DNA of 64,000 nt from Planctomycetota bacterium (lineage in GTDB: Bacteria; Planctomycetota; UBA1135; UBA2386). Position numbers and translations under genes: made by a program. The notes beneath the pieces were generated by a model. It was not told the DNA's origin. It did no database searches and saw nothing but the letters and a program-made list of their open reading frames with translations. Positions within the stretch are counted from its first letter, which is position 1. Every line of letters begins with the position of its first letter. Shown one piece after another: positions 54,670 to 63,961 of this stretch. The stretch spans positions 62,001 through 126,000 of the forward strand of contig JACKIC010000007.1 of assembly GCA_020638655.1 (NCBI GenBank), in the 5' to 3' direction.

Positions 54670-55785
54670 ATGCCCATCGAAGGAAATGGTCCAGGCGACG
54701 GCGCGGTCGGCTCGGGCGACCTGTTGCGCCACGTGTTCGACGCGGCCCCGAGCGCGATGTTGCTCGTCGACCGCGGCGGGTCGATCCGGTTGGCCAACCG
54801 GCACTGCCTGGACCTGTTCGGCTACCTGCACGAACAGCTCGTCGGCGAGCCGGTCGAGGTGCTCGTGCCCGAGCGCTTCCGCGAGCGGCACCCCGAGCGC
54901 CGCGACGGCTACTTCGGGATGCCCGCGGTGCGCGCGATGGGGGCGGGGCGCGACCTCTACGGCCGCCGCCGCGACGGCAGCGAGGTGCCGATCGAGATCG
55001 GCCTCAACCCGCTCCATGCCACGGGCGAGCTGTTCGTCGTCGCCTCGATCATCGACATCACCCAGCGCAAGATCGGCGAGGACCGCCTGCGGGCGTCGTT
55101 GGCCGAGAAGGAGACGCTGCTGCGCGAGATCCACCACCGCGTCAAGAACAACATGCAGGTGGTCTCGAGCATGTTGAACCTGCAGACCAACACGATCGAC
55201 GAGCCGCGTTACCGCGCGATGTTCGAGGAGTGCCAGGCGCGGGTGCACGCGATGGCCATGATCCACGAGAAGCTCTACGCCTCGGACAACCTCGCGGCGC
55301 TCGACGGTGGCGACTACGTGGCCGATCTCGCGCGCATGCTGGTGCGGTCCTACGCCCGCCGCGCCTCGCAGGTCGACCTGCAGGTCGACGCCGAGGCGTT
55401 GGGCCTCGACATCCAGACGGCGATCCCGATCGGCTTGATCCTCAACGAGTTCGTCACCAACGCCCTCAAGCACGCCTTTCCGGCCGGCCGCGGCATGATC
55501 CGGGTCGGGCTGCACGACGTCGGCGACGATCGCGCGGCCCTCGAGGTGCGCGACGACGGCGCCGGCATCGGCGACGCGATCGACTACGAGCAGTCGCGCG
55601 GGTTGGGGCTGCGCCTGGTGCGCGGGCTGGTGCGGCAGTTGGACGGGACCCTGCACCGCCTACCGGGGCCAGGCACCGGCTTCCGCGTCGAGTTCGTGCG
55701 GCGCTTCCGCGGCGAGCTGGTCGGCGCGGCGCCGGACGCGGGGCAGGGTGACAGGAACGAGGACGACCACAAGGAGGTGCGTTGA
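54670..55785 (+). CDS. PAS-domain histidine kinase (HisKA_2 type)
   Basis: The 371-residue soluble kinase has an N-terminal PAS domain (about 18-140, FDAAPSAMLLVDRGGSIRLANR), then HisKA_2 with phospho-acceptor in LLREIHHRVKNNMQ (His about 154-155) and an HATPase domain (LILNEFVTNALKHAFP, VRDDGAGIG, GLGLRLVRGL). No TM helices. This class often works in light, redox or stress signalling. GAGGAG precedes the ATG closely, and CATACT (54648-53) gives a candidate -10 with a 10-nt leader. The next gene starts on its stop (TGATG). Confidence 0.9.
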   Translation: MPIEGNGPGDGAVGSGDLLRHVFDAAPSAMLLVDRGGSIRLANRHCLDLFGYLHEQLVGEPVEVLVPERFRERHPERRDGYFGMPAVRAMGAGRDLYGRRRDGSEVPIEIGLNPLHATGELFVVASIIDITQRKIGEDRLRASLAEKETLLREIHHRVKNNMQVVSSMLNLQTNTIDEPRYRAMFEECQARVHAMAMIHEKLYASDNLAALDGGDYVADLARMLVRSYARRASQVDLQVDAEALGLDIQTAIPIGLILNEFVTNALKHAFPAGRGMIRVGLHDVGDDRAALEVRDDGAGIGDAIDYEQSRGLGLRLVRGLVRQLDGTLHRLPGPGTGFRVEFVRRFRGELVGAAPDAGQGDRNEDDHKEVR

Positions 55786-57323
55786 TGCAAACGCGTCGAG
55801 TCATGATCGTCGAGGACGAGGCCATCGTCGCCGAGGACCTTCGCATGTGCCTGGGGCAGATGGGCTACGAGGTGGTCGGTGTCGCCGACTCGGCGGTCGC
55901 CGCCGAGCGGCTGGCGAAGTCCTGCAACCCGGAGCTGGCGCTGCTCGACATCCGCATCAAGGGGGAGCGCGACGGCATCGAACTCGCGGCCCGTCTGCAG
56001 GAGCAGCGAATCGGCTTCGTCTACCTGACCTCACACGCGGACGAGGCGACGCTCGGGCGCGCCCGCCACACCGAACCGCTCGGCTACGTGCTCAAGCCGT
56101 TCCACGCGCGCGAACTGCACCCCGTGCTCGAGATGGCGTTCCATCGTCACGCCGCCGAGCAGCGGCTCCGCAGCATGGAGAACTGGCTGGCGACCACCCT
56201 GCGCAGCATCGGCGACGCGGTGATCGTGACCGACGCGGCGCGGCGCGTGACCTACCTCAACCCGGCCGCCGAGCGGGTCACGGGTTGGAAGTTGTCCGAG
56301 GCCCTGGGCATCCCCAGCGCCGACGTGCTGCGCCTGGTTCAGGACGTCTCGCACCAGGCGCTCGACGACGTGGTTGCGCGGGCGATGCAGGGGGAGGCGA
56401 CCGTCTACCTCGAGCCCGGCGTCGAGCTGGTGCGGCGGGACGGCACGCGCCTGCCGATCGACGACAGCGCGGCGCCCATCAAGGACGACGACGGCGCCGT
56501 CACCGGCGCCGTCGTCGTGATCCAGGACGGCACGGAACGGCTGCGCCAGCTGCAGGAGCAGGGCGAAGTGCAGCAGCGGCTCGAGGAGGCGCGTCGGCTG
56601 CACGGCATGGGGGTGCTCGCGGGCGGTCTCGCGCACGACCTCAACAACATCCTGACCACGATCCTCGGCGAGGTCGGCCTCGCCCAGGGGGACGCGACGG
56701 GGCCGCTGCGCGAACGCCTCGACGAGATCGAGGCGCAGGCGATGACCGCGGGCAGTCTGTGTCGATCGCTGCTCTCGGGCGCGGGCGCCGGCCCGGTCGA
56801 ACGCGTCGCGGTGGACGTCGGCGAGGTCGTGCAGGCCTGTCTGGGTCGCGCGCGACAGCTGGCGCCGCACGGGGTCGCGCTCGAAGTGCTCAGCGAGGCC
56901 CACGGCCTGCAGGTCCTCGCCAACCCGACGCACCTTGTGCAGGTGCTGCAGAACCTGCTGCAGAACGCGGTCGAGGCCCTCGCCGGTGGCACGGGCACGG
57001 TGGTGGTCCGCACCGGCACGACGCGGCTGCCGACGCGCGCGCCGGGGGCTGCTGGCTTCGACCTGGAGCTGCCGGTCGGCGAATACGTCTGGATCGAGGT
57101 GGCCGACGACGGCCCCGGCATGGCCGACGCGGTGCTGCGCCGCATCTTCGATCCGTTCTTCACCACCAAGGTGCAGGGGCGGGGCCTGGGGCTGGCCAGC
57201 GTGCGCGGCATCGTGCGCCGCAACGGCGCGGCGATCAGCGCGGCCAGCGAGGAGGGGCACGGCACCGTGTTCCGGATCCTGTGGCCGGCGGCGTCCCGTC
57301 GCGACGGCAGCGTCGGGTCGTGA
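55785..57323 (+). CDS. Hybrid regulator: receiver-PAS-histidine kinase
   Basis: The 512-residue protein begins with a receiver (1-120, Asp55 in LALLDIRIKG, KPF Lys), then a PAS domain (about 140-260, RSIGDAVIVTDAARRVTYLN), a HisKA box GGLAHDLNNILTTIL (His about 284) and an HATPase domain (LQNLLQNAVEALA, VADDGPGM, FFTTKVQGRGLGLASV). The receiver is N-terminal, as in kinases that take phosphate from an upstream kinase; the adjacent PAS kinase, overlapping by one base, is the obvious donor. AAGGAGG lies 7 nt upstream. Its stop overlaps acpH (GTGA). Confidence 0.92.
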   Translation: MQTRRVMIVEDEAIVAEDLRMCLGQMGYEVVGVADSAVAAERLAKSCNPELALLDIRIKGERDGIELAARLQEQRIGFVYLTSHADEATLGRARHTEPLGYVLKPFHARELHPVLEMAFHRHAAEQRLRSMENWLATTLRSIGDAVIVTDAARRVTYLNPAAERVTGWKLSEALGIPSADVLRLVQDVSHQALDDVVARAMQGEATVYLEPGVELVRRDGTRLPIDDSAAPIKDDDGAVTGAVVVIQDGTERLRQLQEQGEVQQRLEEARRLHGMGVLAGGLAHDLNNILTTILGEVGLAQGDATGPLRERLDEIEAQAMTAGSLCRSLLSGAGAGPVERVAVDVGEVVQACLGRARQLAPHGVALEVLSEAHGLQVLANPTHLVQVLQNLLQNAVEALAGGTGTVVVRTGTTRLPTRAPGAAGFDLELPVGEYVWIEVADDGPGMADAVLRRIFDPFFTTKVQGRGLGLASVRGIVRRNGAAISAASEEGHGTVFRILWPAASRRDGSVGS

Positions 57324-57907
57324 ACTGGCTCGCCCACCTGCGGCTCGCGCCGGCGCACGCGCGGCTGCGCATCGGCAACCTGGCCGGGGACTTCGTGCGC
57401 GGCGTCGACCTCGCGACGCTGCATCCCGAGGTGCGACGCGGGGTGTTGCAGCACCGCGCGATCGACCGGTTCGTCGACGCCCACCCCGTGGTGCGCGCCA
57501 GCCGCGAGCGACTGGGCGAAGCGCACCGCCGCTTCGCGGGGGTGCTCGTCGACGTCTTCTACGACCACTTCCTGGCGCGCGAATGGGAGAACTACGGCGA
57601 CGGGCGGCCGCTGGCCGGCTTCGTCGCCGAGGTGCACGTCGAGCTGCGCGAACACGTCGACGAACTGCCGCCGCGGCTGCAGGAGGCGTTGCCGTGGCTG
57701 CAGCGTGAGGACTGGCTCGGTAGCTACGCGAGCCTCGCCGGCATCGACGCGATCCTCGCGCGCATGGCCCGGCGCATCGAGCGGCCGACGCCGCTCGCGA
57801 CCGGCGGCGCGCTGCTGCGCGCGAACTACGCCGCGCTCGGGGCGGACTTCGCGGCGTTCTGGCCGGTGCTGGTGGACGAGGCGCAGCGCATTCAGGCCGA
57901 GGGCTGA
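57320..57907 (+). CDS. acpH: Acyl carrier protein phosphodiesterase (AcpH-like)
   Basis: The 195-residue protein matches AcpH in length and motifs: M-N-W-L-A-H-L-R-L-A at the start, IGNLAGDFVRG, HRAIDRFVDAHPVV (HD-like metal site), DVFYDHFLAREW and ARMARRIERPTPL. AcpH removes the 4'-phosphopantetheine arm from acyl carrier protein. The GTG start overlaps the TGA of the kinase gene, a curious coupling of signalling and fatty-acid cofactor turnover. Convergent with the SMP-30-like gene (4 nt). Confidence 0.85.
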   Translation: MNWLAHLRLAPAHARLRIGNLAGDFVRGVDLATLHPEVRRGVLQHRAIDRFVDAHPVVRASRERLGEAHRRFAGVLVDVFYDHFLAREWENYGDGRPLAGFVAEVHVELREHVDELPPRLQEALPWLQREDWLGSYASLAGIDAILARMARRIERPTPLATGGALLRANYAALGADFAAFWPVLVDEAQRIQAEG

Positions 57908-57911
57908 CCCC

Positions 57912-58856
57912 TCAGCAGCGCCAGAGCGGCGACGTCGGCGCGTCGACCGGGACCTCGCAGACGAACAGGCAGCCGGCGTTGGGCTGGGCTGCGAGGCGCT
58001 CGGGGGAGAGGTTCTCGGCGGCGGTGGTGAGCACCAGCTGCGTGCCCTGGGAGGTCGGCAGCCACGCCGGGCAGGTCACCTGCGCGGCGCCGACGGTGCG
58101 GAACTCGCGCAGGATCTCGCCGGTGCGCAGCGAACACCACAGGGCGCGGCCGTACTCGGCGGGCTCGGGGTCGAACATCGCGATCACGGCCTCGTCGGTG
58201 CCCGGCACCAACACCATGCCGTCGGGCACGGCGCGCTGACCGCGCAGGTCGACGGCGATCGTCGCTTCGCCGAGCGTGCCCGCCTCCGGATCGAGCTCGT
58301 AGCGCACCACGGTGCGCGTCGGCGAGTCGATGTCGAACAGCTCGAGGCGCCCGCCCGGCAGCTCGCGCACGATCTTGCCGTTGCTGCACAGCTGGTCCCG
58401 GCGCAGGCAGAACAGCTGCAGGTCCTGGCGGCGCAGGAACCACAAGCCGGCCTTGGGCTCGGCGAAGGCGGTGTCCTTGGTGCCGAACACCAGCCCGGCG
58501 CGGCACGGCTCGCCGTCGTTGACGATGGTGCCGTCGGTGTGCGCGTCGATGCCCTCGACGATCGGGGTGAAGCGCTGCCGGTAGGTGTCGAACAGGCCGA
58601 TCGCGCGCTCCATGCCGATCAGGAACACGTCGTCGCGGTCGGTCGGCAGCGCGAAGCCGGGGCGACCCGGCAGCTTCCAGGAGCGGTTCTCGCTGCGCAG
58701 CGCGTTGAGCACGTGCAGCTCGCCGTGCGTCGCCGCGGCGCCCGCCTGGATCGTCAGCCACAGCAGGCGCGACGGCGCGAGCGCGCGCGGGCCTTCGGGC
58801 AGGTATCGACTCTTCACCGCGGGGCGGTGCAGAACGCGCGTCTCGTGGATCTGCAT
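57912..58856 (-). CDS. SMP-30/gluconolactonase-like beta-propeller protein
   Basis: The 314-residue protein has repeated beta-blade motifs (GLWFLRRQDLQLFCL, GRLELFDIDSPTRTVVRYELD, DLRGQRAVPDGMVLVPGTDEAVIAMFDP, GCLFVCEVP) resembling the SMP-30/gluconolaconase/LRE propeller family. Metal ligands (Glu, Asn, Asp) seem plausible but are not all certain. No signal peptide. It starts 23 nt after the radical SAM gene and is probably its co-transcribed partner, perhaps a lactone or sugar hydrolase. Confidence 0.65.
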   Translation of the reverse strand: MQIHETRVLHRPAVKSRYLPEGPRALAPSRLLWLTIQAGAAATHGELHVLNALRSENRSWKLPGRPGFALPTDRDDVFLIGMERAIGLFDTYRQRFTPIVEGIDAHTDGTIVNDGEPCRAGLVFGTKDTAFAEPKAGLWFLRRQDLQLFCLRRDQLCSNGKIVRELPGGRLELFDIDSPTRTVVRYELDPEAGTLGEATIAVDLRGQRAVPDGMVLVPGTDEAVIAMFDPEPAEYGRALWCSLRTGEILREFRTVGAAQVTCPAWLPTSQGTQLVLTTAAENLSPERLAAQPNAGCLFVCEVPVDAPTSPLWRC

Positions 58857-58879
58857 GCGCCCCTTGGGGTGTGACCGGC

Positions 58880-60022
58880 TCAGCTCGAGGTCGACGGGTC
58901 CGGCGACGGCGAGGTGCGCGCGGCCTGCACCGTCGGTGCGGGTTTCAGCTTGACGTACTCCTTGGCGATCTTGGGGATCATCCGCGGATTGAACAAGGTG
59001 TTCGTCATCATGAAGCACTCGTGCGTGCAGTGGCACTTCCACGCCTTGATGTCGGCGAGGATCTGCTTCGCCTGCGGCGTCTGCAGCACCTTGGTGACGT
59101 CGTAGCCGTGGTCCTTGACGTTGCCGAAGTGCATCGAGAACTCCTCGCACGGGTGCAGGTCGCCGTTGGCGGCGAGCACGAGGTTGAGGGTGCCGGCGTA
59201 GCAGTTCGACAAGCGCTTCTCGGCCTGCGCGGTGTCGAAGATCAGCTGGCGCTGCACGATGTCCTGCGCGGCCTTCCACTTGCCGCCCGGGAAGCGGTAG
59301 ACGGGCAGCTTGCCGTTCTTGACGCGGTCCTCGAGCTTGAGCACCGCGGCCTTGTACTTCTCGAGCTGCACGTTCTTGAGCTCGGGGCTCGGCATGTCGC
59401 CGCGCGCCAGCGACACCGTGTGCGTGGTGATCTTCGGCATCGTCTCGGCGATCGTGTCGATGAAGCCGTCGACGAGGTCCTGGTTGGCCTCGCACAGCAC
59501 GGTGTTGACGCCGAGGTCGAAGTTCTCGAACTCCTCGAGCAGCGGCACCAGACCGTGGTAGGTCTTCATCGCCTTCTCGTAGCACCCCTTCACGACGCGC
59601 ATCTTGTCGTGGTAGTCGGGCGGGCCGTCGAGCGAGATCTTGCAGACGATGCGGCTCTCGGGGCACGACGCGCACAGCCGGCGCATCGTCGCCACGATCT
59701 TCTCGGTCATGATGCCGTTGGTCGGGAACAGCATCACCACCGGCTTGTTCTTGCGATAGAACGTCTCGACGATCTCGGCGAAGTCCTTGCGCACGAAGAT
59801 CTCGCCGCCGCTGAACGCGAGCCACAAGAGGTTGGGCAGCGAGTCGGCGACCTTCTCGATCTCGGGCAGCGTCAGCTCGCCGGGCGCCGGGCCGTCCTCG
59901 CGCCAGATGTAGAAGCAGAACGGGCACGCCGCGTTGCAGATCTTGGTGACGAAGAACGTCACGTGGACCGGCTTGCGCTTCCAGAAGATCGAGTCGACGT
60001 GGCGCAGGGGTGAGAAGGACAC
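58880..60022 (-). CDS. Radical SAM protein with SPASM-like domain
   Basis: The 380-residue enzyme carries the radical SAM cluster motif C-x3-C-x2-C (CNAACPFC, Cys29, 33, 36) plus GGEIFVRKDF (SAM-binding GGE) and a half TIM barrel. The C-terminal region has NCYAG, HPCEEF and CHCTHEC, a SPASM/twitch-like set for auxiliary iron-sulfur clusters. Such proteins modify peptides, sugars or cofactors. The GTG start overlaps the GT2 stop by one base (TAGTG). Its neighbours suggest modification of a surface glycan or glycopeptide, but this is inference. Confidence 0.88.
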   Translation of the reverse strand: MSFSPLRHVDSIFWKRKPVHVTFFVTKICNAACPFCFYIWREDGPAPGELTLPEIEKVADSLPNLLWLAFSGGEIFVRKDFAEIVETFYRKNKPVVMLFPTNGIMTEKIVATMRRLCASCPESRIVCKISLDGPPDYHDKMRVVKGCYEKAMKTYHGLVPLLEEFENFDLGVNTVLCEANQDLVDGFIDTIAETMPKITTHTVSLARGDMPSPELKNVQLEKYKAAVLKLEDRVKNGKLPVYRFPGGKWKAAQDIVQRQLIFDTAQAEKRLSNCYAGTLNLVLAANGDLHPCEEFSMHFGNVKDHGYDVTKVLQTPQAKQILADIKAWKCHCTHECFMMTNTLFNPRMIPKIAKEYVKLKPAPTVQAARTSPSPDPSTSS

Positions 60023-61023
60023 TAGTGCACTCCCTTGCGTGGGTATTCGAGGACGCCGACGACGGCGCCCAGGCCTACCGGGATCGGATAGATGGCGAAG
60101 AAGTAGAGCATGGCGGGCAGCAGCAGGGACAGCCCGCCGGCCCGGAAGTAGGCCCGCAGCAGCCCGAAACAAACCACCAAGGTTGCGGCCCACAGCAAGG
60201 GCAGGGGCCACAGCAGTATCGGCAGCCCCGTGAAGAACCAGCCGAGAACGAGCAGGATCGTCGCGCCGAGCGCCGCCGTCGCTGCCTTGAGCTCGAACGA
60301 GGCGGTGCCCGAGTCGGCGAACACGTCCTTGTTGTGCAGCGAGTAGCGCGTCCAGAAGCGCGACTTCTTGAAGGCGTTGCGCAGCGAGCCGCGCAGCGTG
60401 AACAAGAACACGTGCTGCACCAGGATGCTGGCGTCCATGACCAGGCGATGCCCGGTGCGGCGCAGGCGGTGCGCGTACTCGACGTCCTCGATGATCGGCA
60501 TGAACTGCGCGGGGAACCCGCCGGTGGCATCGAAGGTCGCCTTCCTGATCACCAGCGCGTGCGAAGCGATGTAGTCGGGGCGGTCGGGGTACTTGGTCTC
60601 GCTGTGGTGGATGAACGCCGACTGGAACTTGCCGAAGAAGTTCTCGCCGGGAGCGGCCAACGTGTAGGTGCCGCCGACCACGGTCTTGGGGTCGGTGCCC
60701 TGCATCGCGCGCGCCGCGTTGGCGACCGCGTCGGGCTCGAGCAGGCAGTCGGCGTCGATGAAGAACAGGAACTCGCCATGGGCGGCCGCCGCGCCCGCAT
60801 TGCGCGCCCCGGCGGCGCCGCGATGTGGCAGCTGCAGCAGGCGCAGCTTGTCCGTGCCCGCCGCGACCTCGGTCACGATCGCCGCGGTGTCATCGGTCGA
60901 ACCGTCGTCGGCGACGACCACCTCGAAGTCCTCGAACCGCGACTCCATCGCGGCCTGCAGGCACCGGCCGATCGTTCGCCGGCCGTTGCGGACCGGGATG
61001 ACTACGGAGATCAGCGGTGGCAT
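60022..61023 (-). CDS. GT2-family glycosyltransferase
   Basis: The 333-residue protein has a GT-A fold: SVVIPVRNGRRTIGRCL, VVVADDGSTDDT (nucleotide-binding Asp), HGEFLFFIDADCLLEPDA (DxD motif), and ASHALVIRKATFDATGGFPAQF with the catalytic-region acid near EDVEYAHRLRRTGH. The C-terminal third has three TM helices (about 245-330). It probably transfers sugars to a lipid or surface glycan. MPPLISV (61023) is preferred over 61077 because TAGGCT at 61067-61062 would start transcription near 61055, inside the longer version. Confidence 0.9.
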   Translation of the reverse strand: MPPLISVVIPVRNGRRTIGRCLQAAMESRFEDFEVVVADDGSTDDTAAIVTEVAAGTDKLRLLQLPHRGAAGARNAGAAAAHGEFLFFIDADCLLEPDAVANAARAMQGTDPKTVVGGTYTLAAPGENFFGKFQSAFIHHSETKYPDRPDYIASHALVIRKATFDATGGFPAQFMPIIEDVEYAHRLRRTGHRLVMDASILVQHVFLFTLRGSLRNAFKKSRFWTRYSLHNKDVFADSGTASFELKAATAALGATILLVLGWFFTGLPILLWPLPLLWAATLVVCFGLLRAYFRAGGLSLLLPAMLYFFAIYPIPVGLGAVVGVLEYPRKGVH

Positions 61024-61210
61024 CGGGTGGGCAGGGAAGCGGCGCGAAGACGTTACGGAGGAGCCTATCCCATGCAAGGAAGCCCGGATCGGCGGGCATC
61101 GGTCCGGCGGCGAAGGTTCGATGCCACCGGGGCCGCGCGGGTCTCAGGTGGGGAAGAGTGGGGCAGGTTCGAGGCTTCGTGCCGGCGGTGTTGCGGGGCA
61201 AGATGAAGGC

Positions 61211-63433
61211 ATGCGCGCGTTGATCGTCGTCGCGATGGGGCTGTGCCTCGCGGTGCTGGCCTGGTTCGCCTGGCAGGCGTTCTGGCTCGAGTCCGCGCCG
61301 CTGCCGCAGCCAGGGACGCCGGCCGCAGGTGCGGCGGCGGCCGTCGGCGAGGTGCGCGAGCCCAGCGCCGGCGCGGCGGAGCGCAACCTGGTCGCCGCCG
61401 GCGCCGAGCCGTCGGCGACGGCGGAGCCGGTGCCGGGGCGCGCGCGGCCGGAGGCTCCCAAGGTCACCGTGCGCGGCGTCGTCGTGTTCCCCGACGGCGC
61501 GCCGGTCGAGGGGGTGAAGGTGATGCTGATGAGCGCGCGGCGCGACATCGAGGCGATCGTGCGCCGCGCCACCAGCGATGTGCGCGGCGCGTTCGTGGTC
61601 GAGGACCTGTGCGCCGGCGAGTTCTACGTCAACGCCGACGGCAGCGGCGCCCTCGTGCAGCCGCGCACCACGACGATCCCTGCCGGTGTCACCGCGCACG
61701 ACCTGCGCGTCGTCGTCGAGAGGCCCGATCCCGCCACGACGATCACCGGGGTGGTCGTCGACGAGCAGGGCGTGCCGCTCGCCGACGTCGCGGTTTCGGG
61801 CTACGGCGAGGGCTTCTACGGCACGAGCCAGACCGGCGCCGACGGCACGTTCACGGTCGCGCGCGCGGCGCCGCGGCACGACGACGGCAAGCCCGGCGCG
61901 GCGCTGACGGCCTCGAAGAAGGGTCGCGAGCAGGTGACGCCCGGACCCGAGGAGCGCGTGCGCTGGGGGCAGAAGGACGTGCGGGTGGTGATGCGCCCGC
62001 TGCCCGAGACCTGGCTCGTGGTGCGGAACCCCGCGGGCGCACCGGCCCCGAACTACGACGTGCTGTGGCTGCGTCGCGACGGGCGCGGCAACCTGGTCGC
62101 GCAATCGGTGATCCCCACGCGAGTGGCGCAGGGTGGCCGGACCCGGCTCAGCTCGCTGCGGCTCGGTCGCCACGTGTTGTTCGTTCGCGGGCATCCCTCC
62201 GACCCGTCCTGGCGCGCGATCGGTCCGATCGAGTTCGAGGTGTCGCCTGCGGGCGTGCCCGCCGAGGTGGTCGCCCAGACGACGGCGCCGGCCGAACTGC
62301 ACGTGACCGCGGCAGGAGTGCCGTCGCCGGAGTTCACCGCCGAGCTGGTGTGCGACGTCTCCGGGGCGCCGTGCACCCTCGATTGCAAGTGCACCGACTT
62401 CGACGTCGCCCAGTGGACCGATCTGCAGAAGGCGTCGTGGTTCTCCATGGCGCGCGGCGCCGCCGACGACACCGGGGTGGTGCTGCGCGTGCCGCCCGGC
62501 CGCTACACGCTGCGCGTGCGCGGCGACGGGCTGCTGCCGCAGTTGCACGTCCTCGACGTGCCTGCGGGGGCGAGCCACAAGGTACTGCAGCTGGCGCGGG
62601 GTGGCGTGCTGGAGGGGCGGCTGGGTCCGCCCGAGGCGCTCGCGACGGTGATGTGGGAAGGGGAATTCTCGCACGTGCGCGTGCTCGCTAGACCCCTGGA
62701 CGGCGGGCCGGCGCCGCCTGCCGCGCCCGTGGCGGAGAACGGCACGTTCACGATCGGGGCGCTGCCCGAGGGGCGCTGCGCGCTGACGTTCGAGTATCCC
62801 CCGGAAGCCGTGCTCGGGTCGGCAGTGGTCGGAGCCCCGCTCGGCGAGGTCGTGATCCGCAGCGGCCAGACGACGCGCGCCGAGTTCGACGTGCGGCCGT
62901 GTATGCCGGGAACGATGACCCTGCGCGTCACGCTCGACGGCGCGCCCATGGCCGGGGCCCAGCTGTTCGTGCGTCGCATCGAGCCGCACTCGGCCGCGCG
63001 CGCCACCGCCGACGAACGCGGCATCGTCGAGAAGGCCCTCGCACCCGGCACCTACGACGTGCTGCTCGCGATCGCGGCGCAGCCGGGGCCGGGTTGGCAC
63101 ATGCTGCCGCTGCCCGACCGCCTGCAGATCGTCGCCGGCGGCACGCACGACTACACCGTCGCCGCGCGCATCCGGACCATGCGCATCCGCTTGCTCGACG
63201 CTGCGGGCCGCCCCGTCGCCGGGCGCCGCGTCAAGGTCGAGGGCCAGCGCCAGTACTTCCGCGTCGGTGGCCTGTCGACCGACGAGGCGGGCCGGGTCGA
63301 GATCACGCCGGCGCCGTACGGCCCGTTCACCCTGCAGCTGCTCGGCGACGGCGGCGCGCCCGAAGTGCAGGCGGGCCCGTTCGAGCTGCCCGCCGCGCAG
63401 GATCGCGGCGAGGCCGACTTCCGGCTGCGGTGA
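61211..63433 (+). CDS. Large secreted/membrane protein with CarboxypepD-reg/Ig-like repeats
   Basis: The 740-residue protein starts with a signal anchor (about 3-24), then an Ala/Pro/Glu-rich linker to about 85. From there come several carboxypeptidase-regulatory-like beta-sandwich modules, marked by VTVRGVVVFPDGAPVEGVKV, TITGVVVDEQGVPLADVAV, and later MTLRVTLDGAPMAGAQLF and MRIRLLDAAGRPVAGRRVKV. No enzymatic domain is visible. Such proteins act in adhesion or as surface scaffolds. CAAGAT ends 6 nt before the ATG, with TTCGTG 17 nt above, again suggesting a leaderless start. Confidence 0.75.
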   Translation: MRALIVVAMGLCLAVLAWFAWQAFWLESAPLPQPGTPAAGAAAAVGEVREPSAGAAERNLVAAGAEPSATAEPVPGRARPEAPKVTVRGVVVFPDGAPVEGVKVMLMSARRDIEAIVRRATSDVRGAFVVEDLCAGEFYVNADGSGALVQPRTTTIPAGVTAHDLRVVVERPDPATTITGVVVDEQGVPLADVAVSGYGEGFYGTSQTGADGTFTVARAAPRHDDGKPGAALTASKKGREQVTPGPEERVRWGQKDVRVVMRPLPETWLVVRNPAGAPAPNYDVLWLRRDGRGNLVAQSVIPTRVAQGGRTRLSSLRLGRHVLFVRGHPSDPSWRAIGPIEFEVSPAGVPAEVVAQTTAPAELHVTAAGVPSPEFTAELVCDVSGAPCTLDCKCTDFDVAQWTDLQKASWFSMARGAADDTGVVLRVPPGRYTLRVRGDGLLPQLHVLDVPAGASHKVLQLARGGVLEGRLGPPEALATVMWEGEFSHVRVLARPLDGGPAPPAAPVAENGTFTIGALPEGRCALTFEYPPEAVLGSAVVGAPLGEVVIRSGQTTRAEFDVRPCMPGTMTLRVTLDGAPMAGAQLFVRRIEPHSAARATADERGIVEKALAPGTYDVLLAIAAQPGPGWHMLPLPDRLQIVAGGTHDYTVAARIRTMRIRLLDAAGRPVAGRRVKVEGQRQYFRVGGLSTDEAGRVEITPAPYGPFTLQLLGDGGAPEVQAGPFELPAAQDRGEADFRLR

Positions 63434-63487
63434 CGAACCTCGCGCCGTCGTTGTGACGACGGCGCCCAGCGGCTACACCGCTCGCCC

Positions 63488-63961
63488 ATGCCTTCGCGCC
63501 AGCGCGTCACGATCTACAGCGACGGGGCCTGCCTCGGCAACCCCGGCCGCGGCGGCTACGGCACCGTGCTGCTCGCCGGTGACCGGCGCAAGGAGCTGTC
63601 CGCGGGTTACCTGCGGACCACCAACAACCGCATGGAACTGCTCGGCGCGATCGTCGGCCTCGAGGCGCTCAAGCGGCCTTGCGACGTCACGCTGTGGTCC
63701 GATTCGCAGTATCTGATCCACGCGATGACCAAGGGCTGGCTCGCGAGCTGGCAGAAGAAGGGCTGGCGCACCGCCGACAAGAAGCCCGTCAAGAACCAGG
63801 ACCTGTGGCAGCGCCTGTTGCTCGCGATCGACGGTCATGCGATCGAGTGGCGCTGGGTGCGCGGCCACACCGGCGACGTCGAGAACGAGCGCTGCGACGT
63901 GCTCGCGGTGGCCGCGGCCAACGGGGCGGACCTCGCGGAAGACGTCGGTTACGAGGGCTAG
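63488..63961 (+). CDS. rnhA: Ribonuclease HI
   Basis: The 157-residue enzyme cuts RNA in RNA-DNA hybrids. The four metal-binding acids are visible: Asp in YSDGACLGNPG (12), Glu in NNRMELLGA (50), Asp in WSDSQY (72) and Asp in VENERCD near the C-terminus, plus the mobile His in RGHTGD. The basic handle region KGWLASWQKKGWRT is present, as in the E. coli enzyme. TTGTGA (63451) and TACACC (63474-79), 17 nt apart, form a convincing promoter that ends 8 nt before the ATG. Confidence 0.96.
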   Translation: MPSRQRVTIYSDGACLGNPGRGGYGTVLLAGDRRKELSAGYLRTTNNRMELLGAIVGLEALKRPCDVTLWSDSQYLIHAMTKGWLASWQKKGWRTADKKPVKNQDLWQRLLLAIDGHAIEWRWVRGHTGDVENERCDVLAVAAANGADLAEDVGYEG

